Virus record (IMG/VR): IMGVR_UViG_3300042881_001286
Span: 1 to 36,792 of that record
Source of the DNA: a virus
DNA: 36,792 bases
Direction: 5' to 3' (one strand)
Both the position numbers and the translations under genes were made by a program. Under the pieces are notes generated by a model, which saw nothing but the letters and a program-made list of their open reading frames with translations, searched no databases and had not been told where the DNA came from. The stretch's first letter is position 1. Each line of letters starts with the position of its first letter. Positions 24,094 to 31,882 of the stretch are shown in pieces.

Positions 24094-24149
24094 AAAATAG
24101 AAAAGCGTGTTCCTCTTGTTCCAAGAAACGAGGCGGTAAAAACAGATGA
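24090..24149 (+). CDS. Micro-ORF: 19-aa CxxC basic peptide
   Basis: ATG 24090 to TGA 24147-24149 is exactly 19 codons plus stop. It begins with an ATGA overlap with the upstream gene (24090-24093) and ends with one onto the portal start (24146-24149). The peptide MKNRKACSSCSKKRGGKNR is Lys/Arg-rich with one CxxC. The double ATGA join strongly suggests it is translated, or at least that it carries ribosomes through to the portal start. Function unknown; a coupling device or a nucleic-acid binding peptide are options. Confidence 0.5.
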   Translation: MKNRKACSSCSKKRGGKNR

Positions 24150-25981
24150 AAGATCAAAGGGAAATATCGGCCATCGTTCAGGGCGTAATAGCCGCGTCCA
24201 AAGACCTCTATGTTATTAAGGATAGCAAGGGCGTATGGAAAGGCGTACCCGACTACTACGAAGGGTATAAGGATGCCGTGCGTCAACGTGACCGCATATT
24301 GACCCATTCCGAGGTTGACAAGTATCCTGAACACCTGTTCAAGAAACGCGCACCGAATCAGACCGACGAGGAGGCCGTATACATCAAGGAGAATTACAAG
24401 AACACCACGCACCCCGTATTCATGGATCTGCTTGGGGTTACGGGTCGCGGATTGTCCGACAACAACTGGCAGATAACCTATCCCGAAGATTCAGCCGAGG
24501 GTGAAGATTACAAGGAATATGTGGAATACGGTATTGACGTATTCGGAAGCGTTGAGAACTATGTTAAGCGCATCGTTCACCCGCTGAAAGAAAAGGATGC
24601 TAACGGTGTAATGACATTCACTATCAATCCGCCAAAGACCAAAGAGGTTGACGGTGAACTGGTCGTGGTCGATAACGAACGCTTTGAGCCACAGCCTAAA
24701 TATTACTCATGCGATAGGGTGGTTGCTTGGAAGTGGAACGAATACGCGCTATTCGAAAGTCACGAACGATCAACCGTGAACTACGGAAACCGACCTTTGA
24801 AAGTTGGTCGGGTGTTCTATTTTTACGATGATGCGAATATTTGGAAGGTTGAACAATCGGGCGATTTCCGAGACAATACGTTCACTTACACGGTGATATT
24901 CAATCACCAATTGGATATGTTCCCATGCCATAAGATGAAGGGCGTACCGTCCATGCTTGAAAGTGGGGAGGTATATTACACGTCACGGTTCTATTATGCC
25001 GTTGACCTGTTGGATTGGTCACTTCTCTACTCCAATTACCTGAACGCAAGTATGGCGAATGTTTGCTTTCCTTTCAGATGGATGGTTGGTGATGAGTGTG
25101 ATTTCACAGATTCACACGGTACATCATGCCATGAGGGGAAAATAGCGCATGATGGTATCTTCTCAAATTGTCCAAGGTGTGATGGTTCGGGAATGAAGGT
25201 CAGGACAAGCCCGATGAAGACCTATCTGTTAAAGTCAGAGAAGGGTCAGGATAAGGGCGATACATCATTCCCTACTCCGATGGGATTCGTTTCACCGCAA
25301 ACGGATACATTGGAGTTCACGCGCAAGATGGCCGACCAGTACGTGCAGGATTCAAAGTCAATGCTTCATATTCATACGTCCAACGCGGATGTGAAAGGCA
25401 AAGAGGACATGACCGCAACGGTTGCCGCTATTGACGTTAAGGCCATGTACGCTTTTGTTCAGCCCGATAGTGACGAAACATTTGATGTGTTCCAATTCCT
25501 TTTGGACGTTATCGGTAAAGTTCGTGAGGGTTCTGAATTTGAGGGCGCGGAACTTCAATATCCGACCACGTTTGACTACCGAACGGATGCGGATATACTT
25601 GATGACATTCGTATCGCAAGGGAAAGCAACGCGCCTTCGCATATCATTTCAGCGTTGATCTATCAGTACATTTCCAACCGCTTCTACTCGGATAAAGCCA
25701 CGGCCAAAGTATCGGAAATAGTAATGAACGCGGATAGGCTATTGACATTGACCAACGCGGAGGTGACCGAACGAAAGGCGCAAGGCTTAGTAAATGGTTG
25801 GGAGGTTGTATTGCATGATAGCGCGTTCCAATTGATAAATGAACTCATTGGACGTAGCCCCGACTTCTTGGATACCGAACTTGACGCACAGGTTGCCGCG
25901 TTGACCGCATTGGCAAAGGAAAAAGCACCCAAGATTGACGCGATAAGCGCAAGGGATAGACTTCTTAATATCGGGGCGTAA
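24146..25981 (+). CDS. Portal protein with a Cys-rich insertion
   Basis: 611 residues, larger than average for a portal. The N-terminus has a helical region (MKDQREISAIVQGVIAASKD). The middle contains VGDECDFTDSHGTSCHEG and NCPRCDGSGM (about 314-350), a zinc-ribbon-like insertion with CxxCxGxG. The helical C-terminal part has YISNRFYSDKATAKVSEI and TNAEVTERKAQGLVNGWEVV. It follows the gp10-like gene and precedes the minor head protein gene, a normal portal setting. The insertion is unusual and may bind zinc, or contact DNA. The assignment comes mainly from size and position. Confidence 0.7.
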   Translation: MKDQREISAIVQGVIAASKDLYVIKDSKGVWKGVPDYYEGYKDAVRQRDRILTHSEVDKYPEHLFKKRAPNQTDEEAVYIKENYKNTTHPVFMDLLGVTGRGLSDNNWQITYPEDSAEGEDYKEYVEYGIDVFGSVENYVKRIVHPLKEKDANGVMTFTINPPKTKEVDGELVVVDNERFEPQPKYYSCDRVVAWKWNEYALFESHERSTVNYGNRPLKVGRVFYFYDDANIWKVEQSGDFRDNTFTYTVIFNHQLDMFPCHKMKGVPSMLESGEVYYTSRFYYAVDLLDWSLLYSNYLNASMANVCFPFRWMVGDECDFTDSHGTSCHEGKIAHDGIFSNCPRCDGSGMKVRTSPMKTYLLKSEKGQDKGDTSFPTPMGFVSPQTDTLEFTRKMADQYVQDSKSMLHIHTSNADVKGKEDMTATVAAIDVKAMYAFVQPDSDETFDVFQFLLDVIGKVREGSEFEGAELQYPTTFDYRTDADILDDIRIARESNAPSHIISALIYQYISNRFYSDKATAKVSEIVMNADRLLTLTNAEVTERKAQGLVNGWEVVLHDSAFQLINELIGRSPDFLDTELDAQVAALTALAKEKAPKIDAISARDRLLNIGA

Positions 25982-27339
25982 TGGCATTCTCAGAGGCCAT
26001 ACAACGATTGGTTAACGAAAAGGTCGGTCGGCTTGAATCCATACCCGATGCCTTTGCTTCGCGTATGACACAGATTCAGCAGCGAAAGTTCGCTACGGTA
26101 TTGGAGTTGCTGAACGGGTTGGACTATTCAAGCGGTTCGGTCGTTGTAAGCCGTTCCAATCTTCTGAAAATAGAACCGATAATCGAACAGATCAAGGAAC
26201 TATTGACTGAGGGCGAATTTGAAACCGTTGTCGGTGAACTATTGGGCGAAATGGATGCACAGGCTTCAATCACCTACCGATACTTTGAACAGTCATTTGA
26301 TGCCTTTGAAATACCTGCAATAGCTACCGATATTCTCGCACAGAAGAAACGTGAAATGGTCGTTGATCTACTCAATAGCACCGACCAATACCTGACCAAT
26401 CCGATGCGACAGGCGTTGAGTAATGCGGTTGTTTCGGGTGCGTCAAGGAATGATGTGATTGACGTTTTCAAATTGCTTATCGAGGGCGACCCTGAAACCG
26501 TTGGAAGATTGGAACGGGCTACACGTCAAGTGGTATCGGATACCTTCGCACTAAGCGATAGAGCAATAACCAACGAGGTAAGTAAGCAACTACGTGCTGA
26601 TTGGTTTCTTTACACGGGTGGACTTATGAAAACAACCCGACCATTCTGCAAAGCGCGTAACGGTAAATTCTTTAGCCGTAAAGAGGTCGAAAGTTGGGGC
26701 GCGTCACCTGATTGGGATGGTGCAATGGCGGGTACTGATCCAACTACTATCTTCGTAACGGCAGGAGGTTACAATTGCCAACACTCAATATTGCCAGTCT
26801 CCGAGGCCGTAGTACCTAAAGCACAATTGAAATCACAGTCTAAGACCACATTCAATGCCGTAACCGCAAATAATAAAAGCGGTTTCGATATTAATATGAA
26901 TGGATTGACTTCACACACACAACAATACGCATCTAAATTAGGGGTTTCGGGTGATATAGACATACAAATATCAAAGTCTAAAACACAGGAGGGAGGTGTT
27001 GGATGGATTAACTCAGGGGCAAATGAGCGGAGAATAAAACCAACTATCGAAATAAACACAGACGGCAAATTAACTCCAAAACAATTAGAGGACATCATTA
27101 GTCATGAACTGACACACATCAAGCAGGGGCAAGCCGATGGTTTTTTCATGAAGAAGGATCAGGGTAGCTGGTACTTAATGTGGAAGGGTGAGCCATATAT
27201 GAAAATGTCAGAATACCAGAAATTGATAAACACATTTAGTGGTAAGTCGAGTGCATCAAGAAGATTAAAAGCGTACCAAAAATATAGGGAGTTACCTTGG
27301 GAAGCGGAAGCCCATAAAGCAGGAGATCCATTCAGATAA
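25981..27339 (+). CDS. Minor head protein (SPP1 gp7 / Mu F-like) fused to a HExxH metallopeptidase-like domain
   Basis: 452 residues. The first about 275 residues are the gp7-like head-morphogenesis part: helices (AFASRMTQIQQRKFATVLEL), then GLMKTTRPFCKARNGKFFS and GGYNCQHSILPV, the usual Cys/His zinc-binding pattern. The C-terminal about 160 residues are different. They carry His375-Glu376-x-x-His379 (HELTHIKQ) and 61 residues later LPWEAEAH (438-445), giving a possible third zinc-ligand Glu, as in gluzincin proteases. The DNA of this part is visibly AT-richer (lower-case tract 26820-27340). The likely interpretation is a head protein that delivers a peptidase effector into the host with the DNA. 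Confidence 0.8.
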   Translation: MAFSEAIQRLVNEKVGRLESIPDAFASRMTQIQQRKFATVLELLNGLDYSSGSVVVSRSNLLKIEPIIEQIKELLTEGEFETVVGELLGEMDAQASITYRYFEQSFDAFEIPAIATDILAQKKREMVVDLLNSTDQYLTNPMRQALSNAVVSGASRNDVIDVFKLLIEGDPETVGRLERATRQVVSDTFALSDRAITNEVSKQLRADWFLYTGGLMKTTRPFCKARNGKFFSRKEVESWGASPDWDGAMAGTDPTTIFVTAGGYNCQHSILPVSEAVVPKAQLKSQSKTTFNAVTANNKSGFDINMNGLTSHTQQYASKLGVSGDIDIQISKSKTQEGGVGWINSGANERRIKPTIEINTDGKLTPKQLEDIISHELTHIKQGQADGFFMKKDQGSWYLMWKGEPYMKMSEYQKLINTFSGKSSASRRLKAYQKYRELPWEAEAHKAGDPFR

Positions 27340-27344
27340 GTCAA

Positions 27345-27482
27345 ATGAAACCAGCAGACACCATACAAGTTCCCATCGACATCGTGATTGATATGTTGCT
27401 AAGTGGCGAAATAACTTTAGATGAGTTAACGGAAGAACAAATATCTCAAATACCTGATTCAGTTAAAAAAGCATCTAAATAA
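27345..27482 (+). CDS. Small acidic protein (45 aa), possible partner of the peptidase domain
   Basis: ATG 27345 to TAA 27480-27482, beginning five bases after the minor head gene stop. It starts MKPADTIQVPIDIVIDMLL and continues SGEITLDELTEEQISQIPDS, net acidic. It may be an immunity or inhibitor protein for the metallopeptidase domain made by the gene before it, since small acidic proteins commonly neutralise such effectors and it is encoded directly downstream. This is inference; no family is recognised. The gap before the next gene is only seven bases. Confidence 0.6.
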   Translation: MKPADTIQVPIDIVIDMLLSGEITLDELTEEQISQIPDSVKKASK

Positions 27483-27489
27483 TTGAAAA

Positions 27490-29757
27490 ATGCTTGAAGC
27501 AATAATCACATACCTGAATCTCAAGTTAGGGCTACTCAATTACTTTGAGCAGCAACATTGTCTTTGTGAACTGAAATCGGACAATGAAGGTAAAGTTTCA
27601 CCTGTTGAGTACGTTGGTAATGCCAATTACACCGTGATAAGTCATGATGCCTTTGACGGTGTAAGCTATTGGAGGCTTCGGGATAAGCCTACTCAGGATG
27701 TACTTGAAACCAAATACCAAGCGGGTAAGCGGGTTGAGGTTAAGATTCCTTTGCGGTTGGTCTTTTCCGTGAGGCGTGACAAATTGACCACAGATGATGC
27801 CTACGCTTTTGACAGGATAAGACAAACGGTAGTCGCGCAGTTCAACTTTGACGATGGGATTCTAAAAACAACGCTTGGATGCGAAAAAGTAACCGTAAGC
27901 GTTCCAACATCGAACGGTGATGCCAAAGAGGTATGGGATGAGGAAACATCGGAAACGGGAACATTTGAGCCTACCTATGCAATAGTTTACGGGTCTATTG
28001 ACATTGAGGTTTCTGTCATCTACGCGGGTTCATGCCTACCTACGGAGTGCGATGATATTGACCCGAACATATTACACGCCTTTGACTTCTGTAAACCTTC
28101 GGTATTTGCGCAGTTGACACCCGAACAATTGACGTGCTTGGAGGGTGAAATATGTGTTCCACTATGCGAACAGTTAGCAGACGTTCTTCCTGAAGATGTG
28201 GTGGCCGATGTGTTTGACTGTCTAACATTAGCCGCGCAGACTGAACTACTTGATAGCGAGTGTGTGATACCACCATGCTCACCCGTAACCCAACAGGTCA
28301 ACGGCACAACTATCGGCACAACGGCAAGCGGAGGCACGAACAACCAACTTATCCGCAACACGGCAGGCACGGCAGTAGGTACTTCGGCCAACCCTTCGAT
28401 AGTAGCCAACTCAACCTATACGCTAAAGAAATCAGGCGGCACAACTATTAGCACGGGTGTAATAGCAGCCGAGGCAAGCGCGAACATCACAGCACCTGAT
28501 GCGACCGCTGTAGTTAAGGACACGGCAAACAACACCATCTCAACTACACCGATACAATCGGACTCAAGCGCGAATATAACCGCACCTAATGGCACGTATT
28601 CGCTTAGAGACACAGCTTCAAACGTTCTCGGAACGGGTTCAATCCGTTCGGGTCAATTGGCGGTTGTCATCACCGCACCTGATGCAACGGTTCGAAACTC
28701 GGTTACGCCTACTTGGACTGCAACAGAGGAATCAGGGGGGACTTTAACGTTAGCGCAGGGTAAGGCGTTGGATTCAGACGGGTCGACTACTCTATTAGCC
28801 AACTACATACCGACAACGGACGGGTTCATGTTCACGTGTACACCCGCAGCCGCAGTTCCTGTACTTGCCGTAACGCTATCCGATGACACACCCAACTTCG
28901 GAGATGTTGTATTGATAACGGCCACACCGACAGGCATCACTCCAACGAGTTACACGTTCTCAGTACCATTGGCAGACGGTTCTGGGCATCAGATCATAAC
29001 TCAGACAGGGTTAGGAATGAATGTTTTGGTTTGGACTGCCGTTTACTATGGCGCGCTGACCATAACCGTGACCGCTACGGATGGAGTTTCTGAACCTTCG
29101 GACACGGTGGCCGTAACAGTCTCATACACATTTGGCAACGCTGCGACATTGAACGGGTCGCAATGGTTCACGACCATCACGGCAAACGTAATCAACGACA
29201 TTCTGAACGGTAGGACGTTTCAGGTGGGTGTATGGTTCAACGCTGTATCATTAGCTAACTTTCCAGTTCTGATAAGTCAAGTTTCTGCGGGAAATAACTT
29301 TCTGATTCAGGTTGACGCTACACACGTTTACGTCTATTGTGGCGGATCGTTAACCACTTACAATCAGGTGGTGAACACGGGGCAGCGAAACCACATTCTG
29401 TTTCAAAAGACTGGCAACGGAAGCAATAGGCTGATGTATTTCAACGGAGTGGCAGTTGCACCCGCATCGGGTTCATCCATTGATCTTTCATACGTTAATT
29501 CAGGTCTGTATATCGGTAGGTGGTCAAGTGGCGGGGTTGAGTTTAACGGCAAGGAGAAGGACGTGGTGGTACATCAGTCATTCAATTCTTCGGCAGCGCA
29601 GGCTTTGGCATATTACAATGCTGGCAACGGCTCACACCCTTCTGTTCTTGGAAAATTTCCTGATTGGTGGCTTTGGCTTAATTCGGATGGCGATGATAAG
29701 GGCAGATTGAATCAGGACGTGACAGGAACAAATACACCAACATTCACAGCGTTCTAA
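27490..29757 (+). CDS. Large modular tail/fibre protein with TAPDAT repeats, Ig-like and LamG domains
   Basis: 755 residues. N-terminal domain (about 1-180, MLEAIITYLNLKLGLLNYFE to VIYAG) is probably structural. A Cys-rich spacer (180-270, LPTECDDIDP) comes next. Then tandem about 33-residue repeats with SANITAPDAT or SANITAPNGT cores (about 300-405). An Ig/PKD-like domain follows (about 455-547, VTLSDDTPNFGDVVLITATP). Last is a LamG/concanavalin-like domain (about 550-755, SGLYIGRWSSGGVEFNGKEKDVVVHQ). The repeated unit is well known in flavobacterial phages. It likely binds a surface glycan. The C-terminus is the part most likely to vary among relatives. Confidence 0.8.
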   Translation: MLEAIITYLNLKLGLLNYFEQQHCLCELKSDNEGKVSPVEYVGNANYTVISHDAFDGVSYWRLRDKPTQDVLETKYQAGKRVEVKIPLRLVFSVRRDKLTTDDAYAFDRIRQTVVAQFNFDDGILKTTLGCEKVTVSVPTSNGDAKEVWDEETSETGTFEPTYAIVYGSIDIEVSVIYAGSCLPTECDDIDPNILHAFDFCKPSVFAQLTPEQLTCLEGEICVPLCEQLADVLPEDVVADVFDCLTLAAQTELLDSECVIPPCSPVTQQVNGTTIGTTASGGTNNQLIRNTAGTAVGTSANPSIVANSTYTLKKSGGTTISTGVIAAEASANITAPDATAVVKDTANNTISTTPIQSDSSANITAPNGTYSLRDTASNVLGTGSIRSGQLAVVITAPDATVRNSVTPTWTATEESGGTLTLAQGKALDSDGSTTLLANYIPTTDGFMFTCTPAAAVPVLAVTLSDDTPNFGDVVLITATPTGITPTSYTFSVPLADGSGHQIITQTGLGMNVLVWTAVYYGALTITVTATDGVSEPSDTVAVTVSYTFGNAATLNGSQWFTTITANVINDILNGRTFQVGVWFNAVSLANFPVLISQVSAGNNFLIQVDATHVYVYCGGSLTTYNQVVNTGQRNHILFQKTGNGSNRLMYFNGVAVAPASGSSIDLSYVNSGLYIGRWSSGGVEFNGKEKDVVVHQSFNSSAAQALAYYNAGNGSHPSVLGKFPDWWLWLNSDGDDKGRLNQDVTGTNTPTFTAF
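28380..28700 (+). repeat. Tandem repeat region encoding TAPDAT-type units
   Basis: Imperfect repeats of about 100 bases encode SANITAPDAT / SANITAPNGT / VVITAPDAT cores with an intervening D-T-A-x-N-x-I-x-T segment. DNA similarity between the copies is only partial (for example CAAGCGCGAACATCACAG versus CAAGCGCGAATATAACCG), indicating old duplication. Confidence 0.7.
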
Positions 29758-29948
29758 TGAAAGTCTCTATCTACAATCAAGACCCAAATATTGAAGGCAT
29801 TACACCTGTTGAACTGTCTTTGATTGGCGGATCAACCACGTTCATGTTGAGCGAACGTGAGGACGGTGATGTGGTATTTGATTCGTGGGAGGCATACGCC
29901 AATTGGCTTAACGACAACATCGAACGACCGAAATTTAACAATGATTGA
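29757..29948 (+). CDS. Small hypothetical protein (63 aa)
   Basis: Begins MKVSIYNQDPNIEGITPVEL and is acidic. Ends in a helical segment (SWEAYANWLNDNIERPKFN). Joined to the fibre gene by a TAATG overlap, so co-translated with it. It may be a small fibre chaperone or attachment protein; not recognised. Confidence 0.6.
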   Translation: MKVSIYNQDPNIEGITPVELSLIGGSTTFMLSEREDGDVVFDSWEAYANWLNDNIERPKFNND

Positions 29949-29984
29949 CATTAACTACGTATTTGCGTAACCAATAATAATGAA

Positions 29985-30335
29985 ATGCACCAACCTCAAA
30001 TGGACATAAGTGAGTACATGAACGAGTTGTTAGTTGCAGGCGGTGGCGTGGTCACCTCGTTAGTGGCGTGGCAACAAGGCGCGAAGCAAGTAAAGACGAG
30101 TCACCTCGACAACGTTGACAAGGCTATCAAGATATGGGAGGACACATCGAATAAACTGAACGCCGCACTAACGCACGTTGAGGGCGAGTTGAGCGTGTTG
30201 AAGCAGAACCACGAGAACTGTGAAGAATCTAAACGCGAACTTCAGCAAAAGGTCAAGGCGTTAAGTTCTGACGTTGTGATGATGAAGGACGCGTTGCACA
30301 ATGCAATCGGAACGCCACAGGATAAGCGGAAATGA
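29985..30335 (+). CDS. Membrane-anchored coiled-coil protein, lysis or holin-associated
   Basis: 116 residues. A hydrophobic stretch near residues 14-31 (ELLVAGGGVVTSLVAW) is followed by a long charged coiled coil (HLDNVDKAIKIWEDTSNKL, EESKRELQQKVKALSSDV). The layout resembles XhlA-like or anti-holin-associated proteins that sit beside holins in Bacteroidetes phages. ATGA couples it with the putative holin gene. The leader has an imperfect CGTATTTG box at 29958-29965, too weak to call. Confidence 0.6.
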   Translation: MHQPQMDISEYMNELLVAGGGVVTSLVAWQQGAKQVKTSHLDNVDKAIKIWEDTSNKLNAALTHVEGELSVLKQNHENCEESKRELQQKVKALSSDVVMMKDALHNAIGTPQDKRK

Positions 30336-30589
30336 ACCAACTCGAAAAGATACACGATGACGGCAAAGGCAATCTGTCATGGATGCGGGTAGCGTGTTCG
30401 TTGGCTTTGCTAACGGGCGTTCTTGCCATCTTCATTCAGTTGTTGACCGCGTGTGCCGTGGTATTCTTTACGGCAAAGGGAATGGAAGAACTGACGCATA
30501 TTGAATGGATGCAGCCTATCGCTTTGATAGGTCTATCATTCACAGGCAAGGCGGCACAAAAGCAAATTGAAAAGGATGGCAAAGGTTAA
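30332..30589 (+). CDS. Putative holin
   Basis: 85 residues. One long hydrophobic segment (about 19-46, VACSLALLTGVLAIFIQLL plus TACAVVFF), then QPIALIGLSFTGKAAQKQIEK, which may form a second helix. The GxAAQK end resembles small phage holin-type proteins of Bacteroidetes. It should form the inner-membrane lesion that releases the endolysin. Its 3' end overlaps the next small gene by 14 bases. Confidence 0.6.
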   Translation: MNQLEKIHDDGKGNLSWMRVACSLALLTGVLAIFIQLLTACAVVFFTAKGMEELTHIEWMQPIALIGLSFTGKAAQKQIEKDGKG

Positions 30590-30701
30590 GCAAGCAAGCG
30601 CGGTCACATTCAGGCCAAAGACGCGGCTCAAGTTAGGGCGGCACGTTAAGTCTGCCAACAAGCACAGGTCAAAGAAAGCATATAAGGGGCAAGGTAGGTA
30701 A
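30576..30701 (+). CDS. Small basic protein (41 aa)
   Basis: ATG 30576 to TAA 30699-30701, overlapping the holin-like gene by 14 bases and sharing one base with the metallophosphoesterase start. About a third of the residues are Lys/Arg (FRPKTRLKLGRHVKSANKH, RSKKAYKGQGR). No family recognised; the composition suggests nucleic-acid binding or ribosome association. Its tight overlap on both sides argues for translation. Confidence 0.5.
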   Translation: MAKVKQASAVTFRPKTRLKLGRHVKSANKHRSKKAYKGQGR

Positions 30702-31717
30702 TGAGAAAGGCGGAAGTATCGGGAAATGTGGTACTTGCCGCGCTAAAAGAGTGGCCGAACTTAGCAACATTGACGCTTGCTAAAAAGTTATACACCGAGA
30801 ACCCTACACTATTCGCGACCATTGAATCAACACGGTCAATGATCCGCTATTATCGCGGCACAATCGGAACATACAACAGAAAAACTAGAAACATGGAAAA
30901 GCCTGAAAATGCCCTACACGCTAACGCGATGGGAATACCTAACCCGTTCTATTTACCCGAATCGGATGAGGTCGAATGGGATCCTTACATTATACCTCCA
31001 TCGGTTACACGGTTGCTTATCCTGTCCGACATTCACATCCCATACCATAACGTCAACGCTTTGACTTTGGCTATCCAATACGGCAAGGACAAGAACGCCA
31101 ACGGTATCATGCTGAATGGTGACATACTTGACTTTTACGGCCTGTCAACGTTTGAAAAAGACCCGCGCAAAAGACGCTTCTCGGAGGAGTTGGAAATGGG
31201 TCGGCAGTTCCTTTCTGTGATTAGAAAAGAGTTCGATGGCGTTCCGATTTACTACAAATTAGGAAATCATGAGGAAAGGTATGAGCGTTATTTGCGTATC
31301 AAAGCACCCGAACTATTGGACGTTTCGGAGTTCAGAATGGATGTGCTATTGAAGTTCGGGGAATTGGGCATTGAGTTGATTGACGACAAGCGGATAACCA
31401 AGTTCGGCAATCTCAATATAATGCACGGTCACGAATTTGGTAAATCAGTTTTCTCGCCAGTTAACCCTGCAAGGGGTCTGTACATGAGGGGCAAGGAAAA
31501 CTGCATTGCAGGCCACAATCACCAAACAAGTAGCCACGTTGAACCTTCAATGAACGGCCATGTGGTCAACACATGGTCAACGGGTTGCCTTTGCGAGTTG
31601 CATCCATCATACATGCCAATCAACAAGTGGAATCTTGGTTTTGCCTACGCTGAACGAGAAGCCGACAATGGTTTCACGGTTCACAACCATACTATAATCA
31701 AGGGAAAGATTCGCTAA
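30701..31717 (+). CDS. Calcineurin-like metallophosphoesterase
   Basis: 338 residues. Motifs in order: Asp110-x-His112 (LSDIHIPYHN), GD-x-x-D at 141-144 (NGDILDFY), GNHE at 188-191, His242/His244 (MHGHE), and GHNH at 271-274. The catalytic set is complete, so it should be an active phosphodiesterase or phosphatase with two metals. The first about 60 residues (VVLAALKEWPNLATLTLAKK to RYYRG) form a helical, HTH-like extra domain. The closest phage relatives are often found near lysis genes or replication genes. Substrate unknown. Its TAA overlaps a GCTAAC sequence discussed under findings. Confidence 0.88.
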   Translation: MRKAEVSGNVVLAALKEWPNLATLTLAKKLYTENPTLFATIESTRSMIRYYRGTIGTYNRKTRNMEKPENALHANAMGIPNPFYLPESDEVEWDPYIIPPSVTRLLILSDIHIPYHNVNALTLAIQYGKDKNANGIMLNGDILDFYGLSTFEKDPRKRRFSEELEMGRQFLSVIRKEFDGVPIYYKLGNHEERYERYLRIKAPELLDVSEFRMDVLLKFGELGIELIDDKRITKFGNLNIMHGHEFGKSVFSPVNPARGLYMRGKENCIAGHNHQTSSHVEPSMNGHVVNTWSTGCLCELHPSYMPINKWNLGFAYAEREADNGFTVHNHTIIKGKIR

Positions 31718-31755
31718 CCTATCAAAAAAGTATCGTTAGCCGTTGATTGGCCGCG

Positions 31756-31783
31756 TTGTGAATCAAATTAGATACTACATTTG
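31756..31783 (+). promoter_or_regulatory. Promoter of a short leader RNA
   Basis: TTG (31756-31758), 17-base spacer, TACATTTG (31776-31783). No gene begins shortly downstream; instead a terminator follows at 31809-31840. Confidence 0.55.
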
Positions 31784-31786
31784 CAG

Positions 31787-31846
31787 CCTCTGTTTTCTTG
31801 TTCTGTTTGAAGCCCGTGTCATTGGTTTGGTACGGGTTTCTTATTT
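31787..31846 (+). ncRNA. Possible short RNA between a promoter and a terminator
   Basis: A transcript starting near 31787 would end at the hairpin GAAGCCCGT (31809-31817) / ACGGGTTTC (31832-31840) with a 14-base loop and T-rich tail, about 55-60 bases. It may be a short regulatory RNA or an attenuated leader. No homologue recognised. Inference from the two signals only. Confidence 0.35.
31809..31846 (+). terminator. Rho-independent terminator
   Basis: Nine-pair stem GAAGCCCGT / ACGGGTTTC including one G-T pair, 14-base loop, then TTATTT. The stem and loop start (GCCC..GTCATT) resemble the terminator at 18913. Confidence 0.7.
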
Positions 31847-31860
31847 AGAATCATTCTAAA
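31844..31860. promoter_or_regulatory. Palindromic operator, copy A
   Basis: TTTAGAATCATTCTAAA is a perfect 8+1+8 palindrome. Its centre lies 54 bases before the -7 box at 31906, as in copy B. It is probably bound by a dimeric regulator that controls the early promoter; the regulator itself is not in view. Confidence 0.7.
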
Positions 31861-31882
31861 TTACGGTTAAATCAAAAATTAA

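Noticed and set aside
29958-29965. CGTATTTG as a promoter for the gene at 29985
   Set aside because: First bases do not match TA and no -33 is in place; only a weak resemblance.
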